This document shows positions 10,945 through 22,589 of a stretch of 64,000 nucleotides of DNA, in pieces. The notes below the pieces were generated by a model. It ran no database searches. It had not been told where the DNA came from and saw only the letters and a program-made list of their open reading frames with translations. The DNA comes from Metallyticus violacea (lineage: Eukaryota > Arthropoda > Insecta > Mantodea > Metallyticidae). The stretch lies in assembly GCA_030762175.1 (NCBI GenBank), contig CM060831.1, forward strand, positions 138,116,001 through 138,180,000, in the 5' to 3' direction. The position numbers and the translations under genes were made by a program. The first letter of the stretch is position 1. Each line of letters begins with the position of its first letter.

Positions 10945-12329
10945 CTGAAATAAAAATTATATATATATTTATTTTAATATTCCTTATGAAAAATTTGAAA
11001 TTTTTTTCATATTCTTTTATTGAAAACGGAGAGACTGACATTTCAGTTCAGAGTGTAAAACTAAATGTTTTTTTAATCTTTTTATGAATAATATCAATAA
11101 ATGGTGTTTTAAAATTGGGTTACTTTTAAGTTCAAAGAAAGGAGAAAGAAAAAATAAATCAGGACATAAGTAATGAAGATTTTAGTAAATGGTTAAGGCA
11201 TTTTCCTGATACTGCATAAAATATTTAGAGGTTTGATCTGAAACAAACATTTTTGCTGAAAATATAAATATTTTTTAAATTATGTAATTTTATTTGCTAA
11301 AACACCACACATTTTTCTAACATTGCACTTGAAGCTGGGTTAAATAGAGTAAATAAATAATCATTATTTCAATATGTCCTCTACAAATCTCTATTTTATG
11401 CTTAGATACTCCTAAACTAAATACTTTGCAAAGTATTAAACATTTTGGTATTTTGAAATAATAACTAAGGGTAATTTCAGGCAAATGATTCTACTAACCC
11501 AGCCAAATAAGAAAATAGACATACTTCTTAGTCAGTTGCTTTGTACAAAGTTTTAGCTGTCTTTTTCAGAATTTGATTTGTTGATTGAAAACATTTTAAT
11601 CCTTTTAGTTCAGAAGGTTAGTTCAATATTATTAGCACAGCTTTGTTTCGAGAGTGCCTTTATTTTCAATATCTACCATCAGTGGACTGCAGGTTATTTC
11701 ATTTGCTCTTTTGAAATTTTTAATTGTGTTGCATTATTAAAAATCAATATTTGACTTTCTCATCAATTAAAAATATACAAATATAGTTCTTAGGATACAG
11801 GTTATTATGCTACCTTGGGCAGTCAGATTCCCTGAACCCTAGAGCTGATGGTACCTGAGATACTCTTGATGCCCATACTCTGGAATAGGCAAGTGGGTTA
11901 GTTTCACCAACCTTTTTGATATAGTCTTTCAATATTGTCCTTCAGATATATTTCTCTGAGCATGAGTTAGATCAGCTAGAAAGGATAAATATTTAATAAC
12001 CAGAAATCAGCAAATCAAGAAATGAAACAAAGGGTTCAACTCTGATATAAAATATGATGAAAGAAGGAGGTTCATCCCATTTATCTCCAAACCAATTTTA
12101 TCTGTAAAGAGGATAACTGTACCTAAATATTTTTCTCCATGTTCAATACTGAGCTATGTCAAGGGATTTTATGATCTCAAGGAATTGCAGAATACAACAG
12201 AATAAAATAAAGTGCAATAATATGTATATTTTGAAAATAATAAATGAGTAAATTATGAACAACATGTTGTAGTAATAATAGTTTATTCCTCTTGTTGATC
12301 AATCCATTTGATATGGGATATATTATATG
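10945..12329. other. Intron sequence, nothing firm
   Basis: AT-rich. A GC-richer patch at 11815-11915 (CAGTCAGATTCCCTGAACCC) may be a very old SINE body, but no promoter boxes can be read. Confidence 0.35.
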
Positions 12330-13607
12330 CAAGGGTAGGTCCATAAGTTTCCGGCCTCACCAATAAAGCTTATCACCTTCACAAAATCCTTATCTGGTGC
12401 CATACCTTATCTGTTAAAGTAAGTAATTGCAGCTGTAACTTCTACTCTGCTGTGTTCAGTTGTTCAGATATAGTTGCATAAAGAAGGCTATGAGTAGAAG
12501 ATTGTGACATGTTCAAAATGGAGTATCGATCTGCTATTAAGTTCTTCACAAAAGAAGTACTTACTCCAAATGAAATTAAACAGTGATTGGATGGTGCATA
12601 TGGGGAAGTATCCCCCTCATATTCTACCATAAAGGAATGGGCCAAACTTTTTCAAATGGGCTGGGAAAGCATTGAAGATGAAGAGCATACAGATTGTCCC
12701 TTGGAGGTGCTCACTCCTGAAAACATCACTCTTGTGGAAGTAGAAATTATGAAAGAATGGCGGTTCAAAGTTACAGAAATAGCAGCAAGGTTGGGCCTTT
12801 CTAAAACAATAGTCCTTCAAATTATTCGTGAACATTTAGACATGAATAAGGTTAGTATATGGACTTTTTTCCTCAGTTCAAAAGCGGCAACAAATCATCT
12901 GTTATCAGACATTTTTGGAACTCTGCCATGGCTACAAGAGAGAAGCTCTGCAAACCACTGTTACAGAAGATGAAATAATGGCCCCCTACTATGATCCCTT
13001 GTCCAAAAGAGAATCAATGAAGTGGTGCAAACCGGGCAAAGCACTGTCTCTACAGGCCCAAGTTAACCAAGAAGATCATGGCCACAATCTTTTGGGACTG
13101 TGAAGGAATACTCTTCATTAACTTCAAGGAAAGGAATGCCACAGTAAATGGGGAGTACTATGCTGGCCTACTACACAGACTACGTGCTTCCATCAAAGAA
13201 AAAAGGGAAGGAACGCTGAGTGGTAGTGTGCCCCTTCTTCACAACAATGCACCTGTGCACACAACTTTTGTTGTAAAGGAAGCTGTGAAGAAATGTGGCT
13301 TTAAGATCAACCATCAACCATCCACCCTAGCCCAAATCTAGCTCCCAGTAACTATCTCTTCTTTTCAAAACTCAAGAAGGACCTTCGAGGAAGGAAATTT
13401 AAGTGTGACGAAGAAGTGATGGGTGTTGTTTATGCCCATTTTGCAGACAAGGCTTCTAACTATTTTTAGGGGTGATTGAAATGTTAATTCAAAGATATGA
13501 GAAGTATACTGCAATAAAGGGTAACTATATTGAAATTGAAATACAGTATTTGTCTTTATCACACCTAGAAAATGGTTAGGCTGGAAACTTATGAACCTAC
13601 CCTTGTA
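12330..13607 (+). mobile_element. Mariner transposon, near full length
   Basis: About 1.27 kb with terminal inverted repeats of about 28 bases: CAAGGGTAGGTCCATAAGTT at 12334 and its complement ending CCTACCCTTG at 13602. TA flanks the right end; the left TA is altered. The inside codes for a broken transposase (next entry). Length and termini fit the mariner family of Tc1/mariner. Confidence 0.88.
12510..13480 (+). pseudogene. Mariner transposase pseudogene
   Basis: Reads from MEYRSAIKFFTKEVLTPNEI through a stop, then DGAYGEVSPSYSTIKEWAKL, LTPENITLVEVEIMKEWRFK, VTEIAARLGLSKTIVLQIIR (second helix-turn-helix), then after frameshifts ATIFWDCEGILFINF (first catalytic aspartate block, WD), LLHNNAPVHTTFVVKEAVKK (second block; the usual HDNA is HNNA) and a decayed DLxPSDY region. 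At least four frameshifts or stops. It would not make an active cut-and-paste transposase. Confidence 0.85.
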
Positions 13608-13612
13608 TAAGA

Positions 13613-14397
13613 ATACATAATAAATACTTAATTCGACTAAACAATAAAGTTTCTATATACAGAAGAGAATGTCTTATGTACAAAAGAGATGTACTGAGAA
13701 GAGAGAGTTGGTTTGGGGAGGTGGGAAAACTATTAGATGAAAATGGAATGGAGGATGTGTGGTGACTGGGTGAAAGTAACATCAGTTGATTTTGGAAAGA
13801 AGTGAGACATAGAGTAGAAAATATGAAGAAGTAAGAGAAGTGGTGGCTCTTTAGACTCATATAGAATAGTTAAAAGGAATTGCGGATGGGAGAAATATAT
13901 AGATAATTGTGATCAATTCAGAAGAATAGATCTTGCATGGATGTGTACAGGGGTATTATTTCTAAAAGGATCAAGAAAAAATGTTACAGAAGGATCTATT
14001 ATATGTTGGAAAGTGGATAGCTCACTCGATTGCCCAATAGAATGTGAAATGGTAAAGAGGCGGAGGACCAGTATCTGGAATGAAAAATGGGATAAACTAC
14101 AACAAGATATTGTGGCAATTAAAATGTTGTCAGATATGAGGGAAGAGAAAATAAACAAGATTGGGAAATTCTTAGGAAAAGTAAAATATAAGTGGAGGAG
14201 AAGTATAAGGAAGGAGCTTGAGGGTATACACAGTTATGAAAGCGGTGATTCATTGTAATAGTTCTTTATCATACATATAACCAGGTGGTTAAGGTATCTG
14301 GGAACCTTAATTTTGGTATTGCTAAATTCTTAGATTTTTTTTAATGTAAATTTAATTGTAATGTTGTTTGCTGAAATAAAATTCATTCATATACAGA
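13613..14397 (+). mobile_element. LINE 3' fragment
   Basis: Contains a 105-codon remnant (13941-14258) with WNEKWDKLQQDIVAIKMLSD and ends TAATTGTAATGTTGTTTGCT then AAATAAAATTCATTCAT. The same 3' end is at about 21270-21320. GTTAAGGTATCTGGGAACC precedes it. Assigned to a non-LTR retrotransposon by the shared tail and by related reverse transcriptase pieces nearby; the clade is unknown. Confidence 0.5.
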
Positions 14398-14455
14398 AGA
14401 GCTTAATTGTTGATTGATATTATACACATACACACATATATACATACATAAAACA

Positions 14456-14822
14456 CAAGCAAATGGAGAAATCAGCAGTAGCATCTCATTTCTGGACAGA
14501 AAACCATGACATTTTGAATAAAGCAAAATCATTAAAATCAGTACAAGGACCTACAGAATTAGCAACATGGGAGAAACCTACACATTTACAAATACAGAGA
14601 CAGTTTAATGAACTTCAATATTTTGGGAGATGAAAACATAAACCTTAAGTTCGTCACAATTCCACCAGAGCAGAATACACATTACCAGAGCATAACGAAT
14701 TATCCAGCAATTGACGGTTAACTGAGGATGCAAACAATGGTTGGTGAAACTAGTACTAGATATTATAAACAAGTAAGTGAAGCTATAAGGGTGTGTAGTT
14801 CAATTCAATCATAAAATTATGA
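14456..14822 (+). mobile_element. Penelope-like fragment (family A), 3' end
   Basis: Reads MEKSAVASHFWTENHDILNK, then SLKSVQGPTELATWEKP, and after a frameshift MNFNILGDENINLKF. This is the endonuclease AxHFWxxNH segment and tail. The family-A 3' terminus follows (AGTGAAGCTATAAGGGTGTG). No inverted partner is seen. Confidence 0.7.
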
Positions 14823-14915
14823 ATCATTTTGTTAGGGGGCCCAACCTTTCTCTGTTACACCACTGATCCTTAGTAATTCTGTATCAAACTTGAAGAAAAA
14901 TTAAGAGAAACTTAC

Positions 14916-15079
14916 AGTGTAACAATTTCTCCTCTGAGGTGCTGTCCAGGTATCTCTAACAAAACTTCCTTCGTGGGTCCTGATACCTGGGCCACAAGCA
15001 TTATTTTCTTACTTGGGTTTAAATCTCTGTCCCAGAAAAGTTCAAACTCAAATGCTTGTTTTTCATTATCACATGTTAT
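14916..15079 (-). CDS. Apolipophorin exon 16
   Basis: 164 bases, codons about 1470-1524. It starts ITCDNEKQAFEFELFWDRDL, then KKIMLVAQVSGPTKEVLLEI. FELxWDRDxNPSKK is a family-typical segment of apoLp-I. Acceptor TTTCAG, donor GTAAGT splitting CT|C. It is separated from exon 15 by an 8.3-kb intron full of mobile elements. Confidence 0.88.
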
Positions 15080-15517
15080 CTGAAAAAGAAGGATTAGGTT
15101 AAGCAGGAAATAAATACATAAAACAAAACATTTTATAGATAATTTTGTTCCAGCTAATTCATGAAGCAGCATATTGGATCACTGAAATGGAATATTAAAG
15201 TGAATCATTTGAGAAAGGATTTTTATACTTTAAAACCAACATGCAATGAATTTTAAAATCTTACCCAAGGATGACCTAATCAGACAACTGCATGAGGAAC
15301 AGGAAGATAGCAAAAAGGAACAATTGAGGAAAGTAGTTGAAATGCAAATGCATTTTAAACATGTTTGAGATACAAAAAAGTTCATGTAATCCAATCAAAT
15401 ATCATAAACAATATTTTGTATTGTTATAGTTACTGTAAGTAAGCAGTGAACATTATAGCATTAGAAAGCATTTTTTACAGTATTTCTTATAGATGTGACA
15501 ACTTATTACTTAGAGTT

Positions 15518-15518
<1 letters not shown>
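15080..15518. other. Intron sequence, nothing recognised
   Basis: AT-rich, no feature. Confidence 0.4.

Positions 15519-15568
<50 letters not shown>
15519..15568. repeat. (ATT)n microsatellite
   Basis: About 16 uninterrupted ATT units. Confidence 0.95.
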
Positions 15569-15569
<1 letters not shown>

Positions 15570-16060
15570 AATTTTGATTCCATTGCCTGTTCATTTCACA
15601 GTCACTCAAAATAAAACAAGTTATCTGCAACTTTTCTATGCTGTAATATGATATCATATAATACAATGTATAGGTTGTCTGTGCAGACATGAGATAGTTG
15701 TCTAGGGAGTTGTCATTCAGCTGCCTCTAAGCAATGCAAAATTATAAACAAGGCAACCAATCACTGCAAAAATAAACACACATATATCTTGTACTTGCAT
15801 GAGAATTTTGGGTTTTATAAAAAGAGCTAATCTATTTTGTAAATTATGCCATATAAAGTTTAAGACCATAGAAGGATTTTCATCCAGACCCACTGTAATT
15901 CTAAACAACAAATTAAAAAGCTCAAATTATTTGGTAGAAATGAGGGCAATATCTATATAAGAAGATTCAAATTTCTAAGTAAGAGTTTTTTTAAAGACCT
16001 TTGTGAAATAATGGTATGCTGTAATATTCTTTCTCACAAATTTCAAAATTCTACTTTCAC
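15569..16060. other. Intron sequence, nothing recognised
   Basis: No coding or repeat signal. Confidence 0.4.
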
Positions 16061-16061
16061 T

Positions 16062-16112
16062 TTTCGTTCGTTCGTTCGTTCGTTTTTTTTTTTTGTTTTT
16101 TTTTTTTTTTTG
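16062..16112. repeat. (TTCG)n plus poly-T tract
   Basis: Five TTCG units followed by interrupted T runs of 10, 14 and more bases. The T-rich part may be the reversed tail of an old retroposon. Confidence 0.7.
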
Positions 16113-16300
16113 TTTGCAGAAATACACAGGAAGAAATCTTCCCTGTTAGCCAAAAGATAGCTCCTTGCTATGATAGGTTATTAAAACAAAAGTATTTTTA
16201 TCAAAAAAAGTGCACCAAGAAAGCAAAGATTTTTTTTTGTTTTTTGGCAATTTTAAAAAAAAATGTATTATTATTTATTGCAATAGACATGATCATTAAT

Positions 16301-16888
16301 CCTACATTAATGTGTCAAATTGTTAACACTAACTCCACTTACTTTTTTAAAACTTTGGACTAGTTTCTGGAGAGGTTCCTCCAATCATCTGCTGCTGTTG
16401 ACTGAATGCCGTTGTTTGAAATGGGGGATGGATGCCCGTTCGCTCCTTTGGTGGTATCTTGTGGTTCTAGTAGAAACTTGCTGAGTTCATCCAGTGGCAG
16501 AAAATCAAATTTCATTAAGTTCTTCTTATTTTTTAAAATTAAAATTCTCTCCCATGTGGATAGTTCTACTGGGTTGATAAGTTGTTTCAGTAATATAATT
16601 TCTGGTTTTATTTCATGATTTTTGTTCCAAAAATGAGAAGATTTTCCGCTGCTGGATGAACTCAGCAAGTTTCTACTAGAACCACAAGATACAACCACAG
16701 GAGCAAATGGGCGTCCATCCCCCATTTCGAACAATGGCATTCAGTCAACAGCAGCAGATGATGGGAGGAACCTCTCCCGAAACTAGTCCAAAGTTTTAAA
16801 AAAGTAAGTGGAGTTAGTGTTAACAATTTGACACATTAATGTAGGATATATTACCACTCCATTGTCTACAGCTTCGTAAGTACATTTT
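16301..16888. mobile_element. Penelope-like inverted dimer (family B)
   Basis: Left minus-strand arm 16301-16640, right plus-strand arm about 16646-16845; the arms share GAACTCAGCAAGTTTCTACT and its complement and the outer TTTGACACATTAATGTAGG. Two tail-only frames (SSHFWNKNHEIKPEIILLKQ on the left) remain. The right flank carries the family terminal block CCACTCCATTGTCTACAGCT then TCGTAAGTACA. The right arm is much shorter in coding content, so the endonuclease part of the left arm is unpaired. Confidence 0.8.
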
Positions 16889-16919
16889 TTACTTAATGAT
16901 CATTAATTTTAATTAACAA

Positions 16920-17300
16920 AATAGAAACACCTGTTTTGTTATTTGCAGATGATCTCATAGCAGGGTCGATATCAATGTTGGATTAATGAAAGTAATTAAA
17001 GCACTAGATAAGTTTTGCAGGAAATGGTGTGTAAGAATATTAGTAAATACAAGTTAAGGAAAGAGAGAAATGGTATTGGCAAGGAAGAGAAATTAAGGTG
17101 GTTAATAAATTTGATTTTCTGGGAGTAAGATTAATTAGTAATGGTGGATGGAGTGCCCAGAAAAAAGGAATACTAGCCAAAGGAAAATTCTCCTTGAAAG
17201 CCATAAAATAATGTTTAGAGAAAATACTAGCGATGCAAATAAAAAGGTTTGAGAGTATAACTGACTAGTTGAGGTTAGAATGCTTTATGGAGTGAAGATA
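16920..17300 (+). pseudogene. LINE reverse transcriptase fragment
   Basis: Reads PVLLFADDLIAG, the F/YxDD catalytic motif of a non-LTR retrotransposon reverse transcriptase. Then, through stops, VIKALDKFCRKWCVRI, KREMVLARK, NKFDFLGVRLISNGGWSAQK and a WRYGV (normally YGAEIWG) block. This order is the standard palm-to-thumb layout of LINE reverse transcriptases. Confidence 0.75.
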
Positions 17301-17620
17301 TGGGGTTTAGAGGAAGGATGGACAATGTGAATATATCCATAGGAGCTTTTGTAAACAAACCCCAAAGAACTGAGCATATGCGAGAATATTTTTATTAAGG
17401 AAAATGAACACAGGCTTATGAACTTCGAAATTCCAGAAGGGGATAACATTCTGTATAAGTTCTTCCATAGACCACCAGAGCCCCTTACAGGCACCAGCCT
17501 CTACAACTCCAGCATGACTCATTAGTTCATCAGTTGACAATGTGATTGATAGGTCATGAAACATGTCCTGAATTTTAACAGTTTAAGAGTGAAACTCTTA
17601 AGAGTGTTGAAGATTTTAGG
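17300..17620 (+). mobile_element. Penelope-like fragment (family G), 3' end
   Basis: Reads CEYIFIKENEHRLMNFEIPE-like tail, GDNILYKFFHRPPEPLT, then GTTGACAATGTGATTGATAG and CATGAAACATGTCC. It resembles the end of the copy at 17950-19510 (PEADNILFKFINRPPEQA). Decayed. Confidence 0.6.
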
Positions 17621-17689
17621 TTTTTAACCATTTTAGAATTTTAACTTTCCCATGGGAAGGGGATTTTAATTGGTTAAAATAGGTTTTAT

Positions 17690-17950
17690 ATACAAAACCC
17701 AGGGCTTGCTAGAGCTTCAACAATTGGTGTTGCACAAGTAGAATTAGGAAAAATTGGTAGCAAAGGGAAAATTTTGGAAAGAGTAATGAAATATTAGTTT
17801 AGAATTAGAATTTTAGATGAACAGAAGGGCCTTACATCAGTGACTGAAAGTTCAGGAAACTTGGTCGAATAGGATTAGAGAAATTCTGGAAAAAATTGGT
17901 TTTGGAGATATTTGAAGAGCTGGAGAATCATTAGAAAGTGGAAAAAAACT
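17690..17950 (+). pseudogene. LINE fragment, downstream part
   Basis: Reads AQVELGKIGSKGKILERVMK, then YWFRIRILDEQ, consistent with the region after the thumb in the LINE at 16920, now separated by the Penelope-like fragment. Tentative. Confidence 0.45.
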
Positions 17951-17959
17951 ACATTTAGA

Positions 17960-18391
17960 ATCAAAGATATTGAAACACAAGATATATACATGCCATATGT
18001 TTACGGAATTTCGGAATCCACACAGTGAAACTTTTGTTTATCTTATTTTCATTTAAAGTAAATCTGATCTGTTCATGAGCTATTTTGAAACACATATAAC
18101 AAAAGCCTTCCCATACATATTCAAATATGTACAGATATGTTGATGATGTGTTTGCCATTGTAGAAGATAGATTCATAGAAGATTCATTGAAACTGTTGAA
18201 CTTGCAAGAAAAAACCATAAAATTCACTATGGAAACCGAGGTTAATAATACTTTACCTTTTCTGGACCTAAGGATAATAAAAAGGAATAAAAATATAGAA
18301 TTTGGTATATACAGAAAGGACACACATACCGACAATTACATAAAAGCAAAAGGTTTCAACCCCAGACCCCACAAGGAAGCAGCATTCAATA

Positions 18392-18423
<32 letters not shown>

Positions 18424-19510
18424 GAGTAGTGTTTAACGCTTGTTTTTACTACTGAGGCACCACAGGCGGTGGACACTGGTGATATATGAGATGAAATGAT
18501 TAATTGGGAAAGGATTTTTTTTTTTTTTAAGGAAGGAAGCGTTCCAGGTCTAAGTTTAGGTACCTCCCCAGCATTTGCCAGTTATGAAGACTGAGGAAAA
18601 CCTGGAAAAAACCCCAGTCAGGGAGGACGGTCCTGGCGGGATTCGAACCGCACACCTCCCGCTCACGAGTCCGTGCCTTAACGACCTCGGCCACCCGTGG
18701 CGGTATTCATTCAATAGTATGACATATAGGCTAGTTAATACACCACTCAGTAAAGAAGAATACAGGAAAGAATACGCACATATAATACACACAGCAGAAA
18801 TAAATGGATTTAACAAACAAATGGTAGATAAAAAAATAAAAAGATTTAAAAATAAAAAGGAAATTAAACTAATCACCACACTCAGTTCTTCACTTAAATA
18901 AAATACTTATCAAAAATTCACATATCACCCTTATGTTAACCATAAATTCCAAAAAATTTTCAAAAAGTACAACATTACTCTAGCACCAATAAACAGATAC
19001 AGTGTTGGTAAACTATTAAATCTAAATAAAATTAAACAAAAAAAGAAGAAAGAAGAAAATTCAAGTATATATAGAATTAATTGCAAGGATTGTGACAAAA
19101 TATACATAGGAAAAACAAAGAGAAATCTGGGGATAAGATTAAAGGAACACTGGAGAAATATTAGACACAAGCAAGTAGAAAAATCAGTAGTGGCTGCACA
19201 TTTTTGGAATGAGAATTATGAAATAGAGAAGGACATAACATTACTAAAAACAATTCAACATCCGAAGGAACTTAGTATATGGGAAAAAATTTACATAAAA
19301 AAATATGAATACAAACTTATGAATTTTGATATACCGGAAGCAGACAACATATTGTTTAAGTTCATTAACAGACCACCAGAGCAAGCATAGTAACATACAT
19401 ACTTTGCTGAAATTGGCTCCTCAGTCGTCGTTTTGGTTGACAATGTGAGGAATGTACCTCACGAAACATGTACCAAAATTACTTTTATAAGTGTGTTTGT
19501 GAAACTTAAA
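17960..19510 (+). mobile_element. Penelope-like element (family E) with reverse transcriptase, SINE inside
   Basis: The longest coding Penelope-like copy. It starts in the reverse transcriptase palm: LLMSYFETHITKAFPYIFK, then MYRYVDDVFAIVED with the YVDD catalytic motif, then NNTLPFLDLRIIKRNKNIEF and KDTHTDNYIKAKGFNPRPHK. After the nested SINE the thumb continues, then YHPYVNHKFQKIFKKYNITL, SSIYRINCKDCDKIYIGKTK (GIY-YIG type; here IYR replaces GIY), KRNLGIRLKEHWRNI, VVAAHFWNENYEIEKD and the tail FKFINRPPEQA. The 3' end has a GTGAGGAATGTACCTCAC hairpin followed by GAAAC. A stop at 18899 and the SINE inactivate it; the 5' part of the reverse transcriptase is missing. Confidence 0.85.
18396..18708 (-). 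mobile_element. tRNA-derived SINE (S5) inside a Penelope-like element
   Basis: Read on the minus strand it starts with a tRNA-like head GGTGGCCGAGGTCGTTAAGG (A box) and GCGGTTCGAATCCCGCC (B box), has a body GGTTTTCCTCAGTCTTCATA, and ends in poly-A (T run at 18396-18422). A perfect 12-base target duplication ATTCAATAGTAT flanks it (18384-18395 and 18709-18720). The head resembles a class II (leucine/serine-type) tRNA. Confidence 0.92.
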
Positions 19511-20340
19511 GAGAGGTTTAATGTGACGACATGATTTTTAGTGTTTTACTTTAAATCAAAATAAGATATATATGCCAGCCTTAATTCCAAAACCTCATTA
19601 AGTATATATTTAGGGTACAGATTGATAAAATCAAATATGACGAATAGAAAACACTTGGTGCGGTTAAAAATAAATAATGGTAAATATCTATCCCAAACAC
19701 AAAATATAACCCATGGTGTACCCCAAGGATCTATTCTTGGACCAATGTTATTTATATTATAAATGCATGATATCAGCGATAAAGTAAAAACTGCTAATGT
19801 CACACAGTTTACAGATGACACTACGATTACCATTAGTGACTCAAATTTTGATGATTTGGAAAGGAATGCAAAGAAAGTCTTAAACTCAGTTGTTGAATGT
19901 TTCAATATTAAATTTAAGTGTAAAACCTGTGAAGTATGCAGTAATCAGCTGTGATTTGAAAAACCCTGGTAAACAATTGCAGATAAATATAGTGAATACA
20001 GTAATAAAAATACTGATGATACCAATTATTAGGATTGATAAGACATTTAGCAACAAAACTTAGTCAAAATCTATTCATTCTGAGATACTTGAGTAAGCAT
20101 ATTCCTCTACAAATATACCAGACCATTTACTTTGCCTTATCCATTCTCTCATTGCATATGGAATTGAAATATGGGGTAATACTTCTAAACTTAATTAAAA
20201 TACAATATTCATCTTGCAAAAAAGGGCTGTGCAATATTTGGGTAATTAGAAACAAACTGCATCTTGTATAAATATGTTTAGGCAACTAAATATACAACTC
20301 TACCCTGTTGATATAATATGTTTAGGCAAGTAAGTATTTT
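19511..20340 (+). pseudogene. Second LINE reverse transcriptase fragment
   Basis: Pieces in order: THGVPQGSILGPMLFIL, MHDISDKVKTANVTQFTDDT (the catalytic block, FTDDT for the usual YADDT), FDDLERNAKKVLNSVVECFN, then SQNLFILRYLSKHIPLQIYQ and SLIAYGIEIWGN-like, LQKRAVQYLG. This order and GVPQGSILGP identify a non-LTR reverse transcriptase, of a different family from 16920. Multiple frameshifts. Confidence 0.85.
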
Positions 20341-20529
20341 AATACACATATGTATACACATATACATATATAATAACTAGAAAAGCAGAAAGGATAAAGC
20401 ACTAAGAAAAAGTCATAGATTAGTAATAGCTATATTTTGAACTGCTTGAGTTCTTCTATGGCAAGAAGAGGAGTCACAAATGGTTTTTGCTCACTTTCAT
20501 TTTACTGGCATCAATTTATGTACAGTATA

Positions 20530-21000
20530 GTATAGCCATATCCATAATTGAAACAATGTCATGTTCACATTACAAACAATTTCAATTCAGTAAATACTTA
20601 AAAGTATGACCATTAACTTCAATGCATTTCCGAATACGTGCTTTAAAAGATCGATGAACACATCTCAACATTTCTTCACTGATTCTTGTACAGACATTTA
20701 TAATTTGTTTACGTAGTTACCAGTTGTAGTTGGAACTTCTTCATAAACCAATGGACAGGTCCTCTGCATCCTATCCAATGATCAGAATGCTCTGTTTAAT
20801 ATTTCTTGAGCTACAGGTGAGTAATGAGATAGACAACTATTGTGTTGATACCATATTGCAGCCCGGTTCACAAGGGGCATGACCTCAAGCAACCCTCAAG
20901 CAACACTGGAAGTTCTTGGTCCAAAAATGTCTGAATTTCTGCCCATTAAGTTTACCTTCAATGAAGTATGGTCCAATTATACAGAATCCCAAAATGCCAA
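20530..21000 (-). pseudogene. DDE transposase relic (Tc1/mariner-like)
   Basis: On the minus strand: FGLAFWDSV, PLVNRAAIWYQHNSCLSHYS (matches the MWFQQDGAPPHYS block), RAF-SLDRMQRTCPL (for W-GRRGP-), a damaged NYVNKL-MSVQESVKKC-like stretch, and a C-terminal KCIEVNGHTF. This block order is that of a common arthropod DDE transposase family. Stops throughout. Confidence 0.6.
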
Positions 21001-21009
21001 ACCAAAGAA

Positions 21010-21320
21010 TTTTTAAGTATTTTGGTTAATATTAGTTTTGGTAAAGTTAGATTTTTAGATATTTTGTTTGTTTGTGTAGGGGTAAATGGGTAATTTAGAA
21101 TTAGCAGATTATAGTCAGTTATTTTTTATTGAGAGTATATGTAATGTTAGTTAGCATGGTAACCTCGCCCCTTGGATATTCCAGTAAGCTACTACTGATG
21201 AACAGGGGAATAGGGTTCAAAATTTCTAATAGTATTTGGTTATTTGTGAAATAATATAAATATGCAAATTTTAATTATAATGTTGTTTGTGTTTTTTGGA
21301 AATAAATTCATTCATGTTAT
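21010..21320 (+). mobile_element. LINE 3' untranslated fragment
   Basis: GGATATTCCAGTAAGCTACT then GATGAACAGGGGAATAGGG at 21174-21225 matches 38490-38545, and the tail AATGTTGTTTGTG...AATAAATTCATTCAT matches the end at 14340-14397. One LINE family therefore has three copies of its 3' end in the window. Confidence 0.6.
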
Positions 21321-21699
21321 TGTAATAGAAGTATAGAAATACCAGTAAGAAATGCATATGTGAAAAGGTCTAGGTTTAATTTTATTGTTAAGGTTGCCTT
21401 TTCTAAAATGGTATGTTTGGAAAACTTTTGCAAAGAAAGTGTAACAGGAACAAATTGAAAAGTTAAAAAACACTAAAAACAACCTGCCACTAAATTTAGT
21501 CAGTTATAAATAAAACAAGCTGCTTTTTTAATCTCTATGTGATTATACCTTTACCCAAACAGCAGATTGCACTTCCTGACTTTCTGTCATGTTTGTGTAC
21601 ACTACTCCTAGTGCTTAAAATGCTGTTACTTTATGAGAACTGGCAATGGTGGTTGAACTTTAATTATAATAAGTAAGGTGTAATCAAATGGAGTTCTTT
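21321..21699. other. Intron sequence, nothing recognised
   Basis: No feature. Confidence 0.4.
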
Positions 21700-21976
21700 A
21701 CGGATGCTCTTTAACATCTCAGGTCATCAGCATCCCATTCAAATCAGGGGGTGAAACAACCGACAAATTTTGCTCAGAGGCCTCCCCTTTCAGGCTTGAA
21801 GTTCTTTATCATGTTGTAAAGGTACGACACAGAATCCACGGCTTTACTTCCCTTCCAAAGAAAGGCATACTTTGGATTTTTATACCCGAAAAAATCCATC
21901 AATCCTGGCTGGGTTTGAACCCGTGATCTTGGGTTTAGGAGGCAAGTATGGTTACCACTACACCACCAGGACCGAC
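21700..21976 (-). mobile_element. SINE S1, full length
   Basis: On the minus strand it begins GGTCGGTCCTGGTGGTGTAG then TGGTAACCATACTTGCC (A box), ATCACGGGTTCAAACCCAGC (B box), body, and ends AGATGTTAAAGAGCATCC. It abuts directly a Penelope-like 3' end at 21977, so one probably inserted into the other. Confidence 0.88.
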
Positions 21977-22075
21977 CCCAGCTGATGATGAGAATGACTG
22001 CTCCAAAACATTTCTAATTTTGTACATGTAAGTGCAGTTAGCATTTAACATATTCAATAAATTCTAATAGAAGTG
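21977..22075 (+). mobile_element. Penelope-like 3' terminus remnant
   Basis: Hammerhead-like core CTGATGA, T, GAGAATGACTGCTC, CA, AAAC at 21982-22009, then ATTTCTAATTTTGTACATGT and AAGTGCAGTTAGC, the usual 3' end. ACAT...ATGT could form stem III. Confidence 0.55.
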
Positions 22076-22589
22076 AACAATAATTTGCTATAATCAAAAG
22101 AGTAAATAACATGATCATATACACTCATTAATGTTGAACATTTAGAAATATGCCATAAAATAGTAAAAACTGGAATTAAATAAAATTCAAGATTGTAAGT
22201 TATTTAATTTTTGTTTGCTTAAAATTGAACATTTTAAATTGTTTCCATTGCCAATTTCCTAATAGATGTTATGCTACAAATAAAATATTATTAATAAAAA
22301 AAATTAAATGTATTTTCTTTCAGGGAGGGGGAAAAAACAGAATTTTTAAGTAAAAATTAAAAAAGGATAAAAAAAATGGCAATAGAGTCTAATAAAAGTA
22401 GCAAAAGAAAGCATGGGAATACTTAAGAAGCATGTGCACCTGCATCTCTCCACTGTTTTCATTACTATGTTCAACTCAATATTACTTATATCAGTTCTAG
22501 GAGAGAAGTATTTCTATTTTAATTTCAAAAGAGAGAGAGTAAGAGAGAGGGAGGGAGGGAGATATATAGATTTGGAAATTTCAAAATAA
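22076..22589. other. Intron sequence with purine-rich patch
   Basis: AT-rich; GAGAGAGAGTAAGAGAGAGG with GGGAGG units at 22532-22562 is a short low-complexity tract. Confidence 0.5.
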
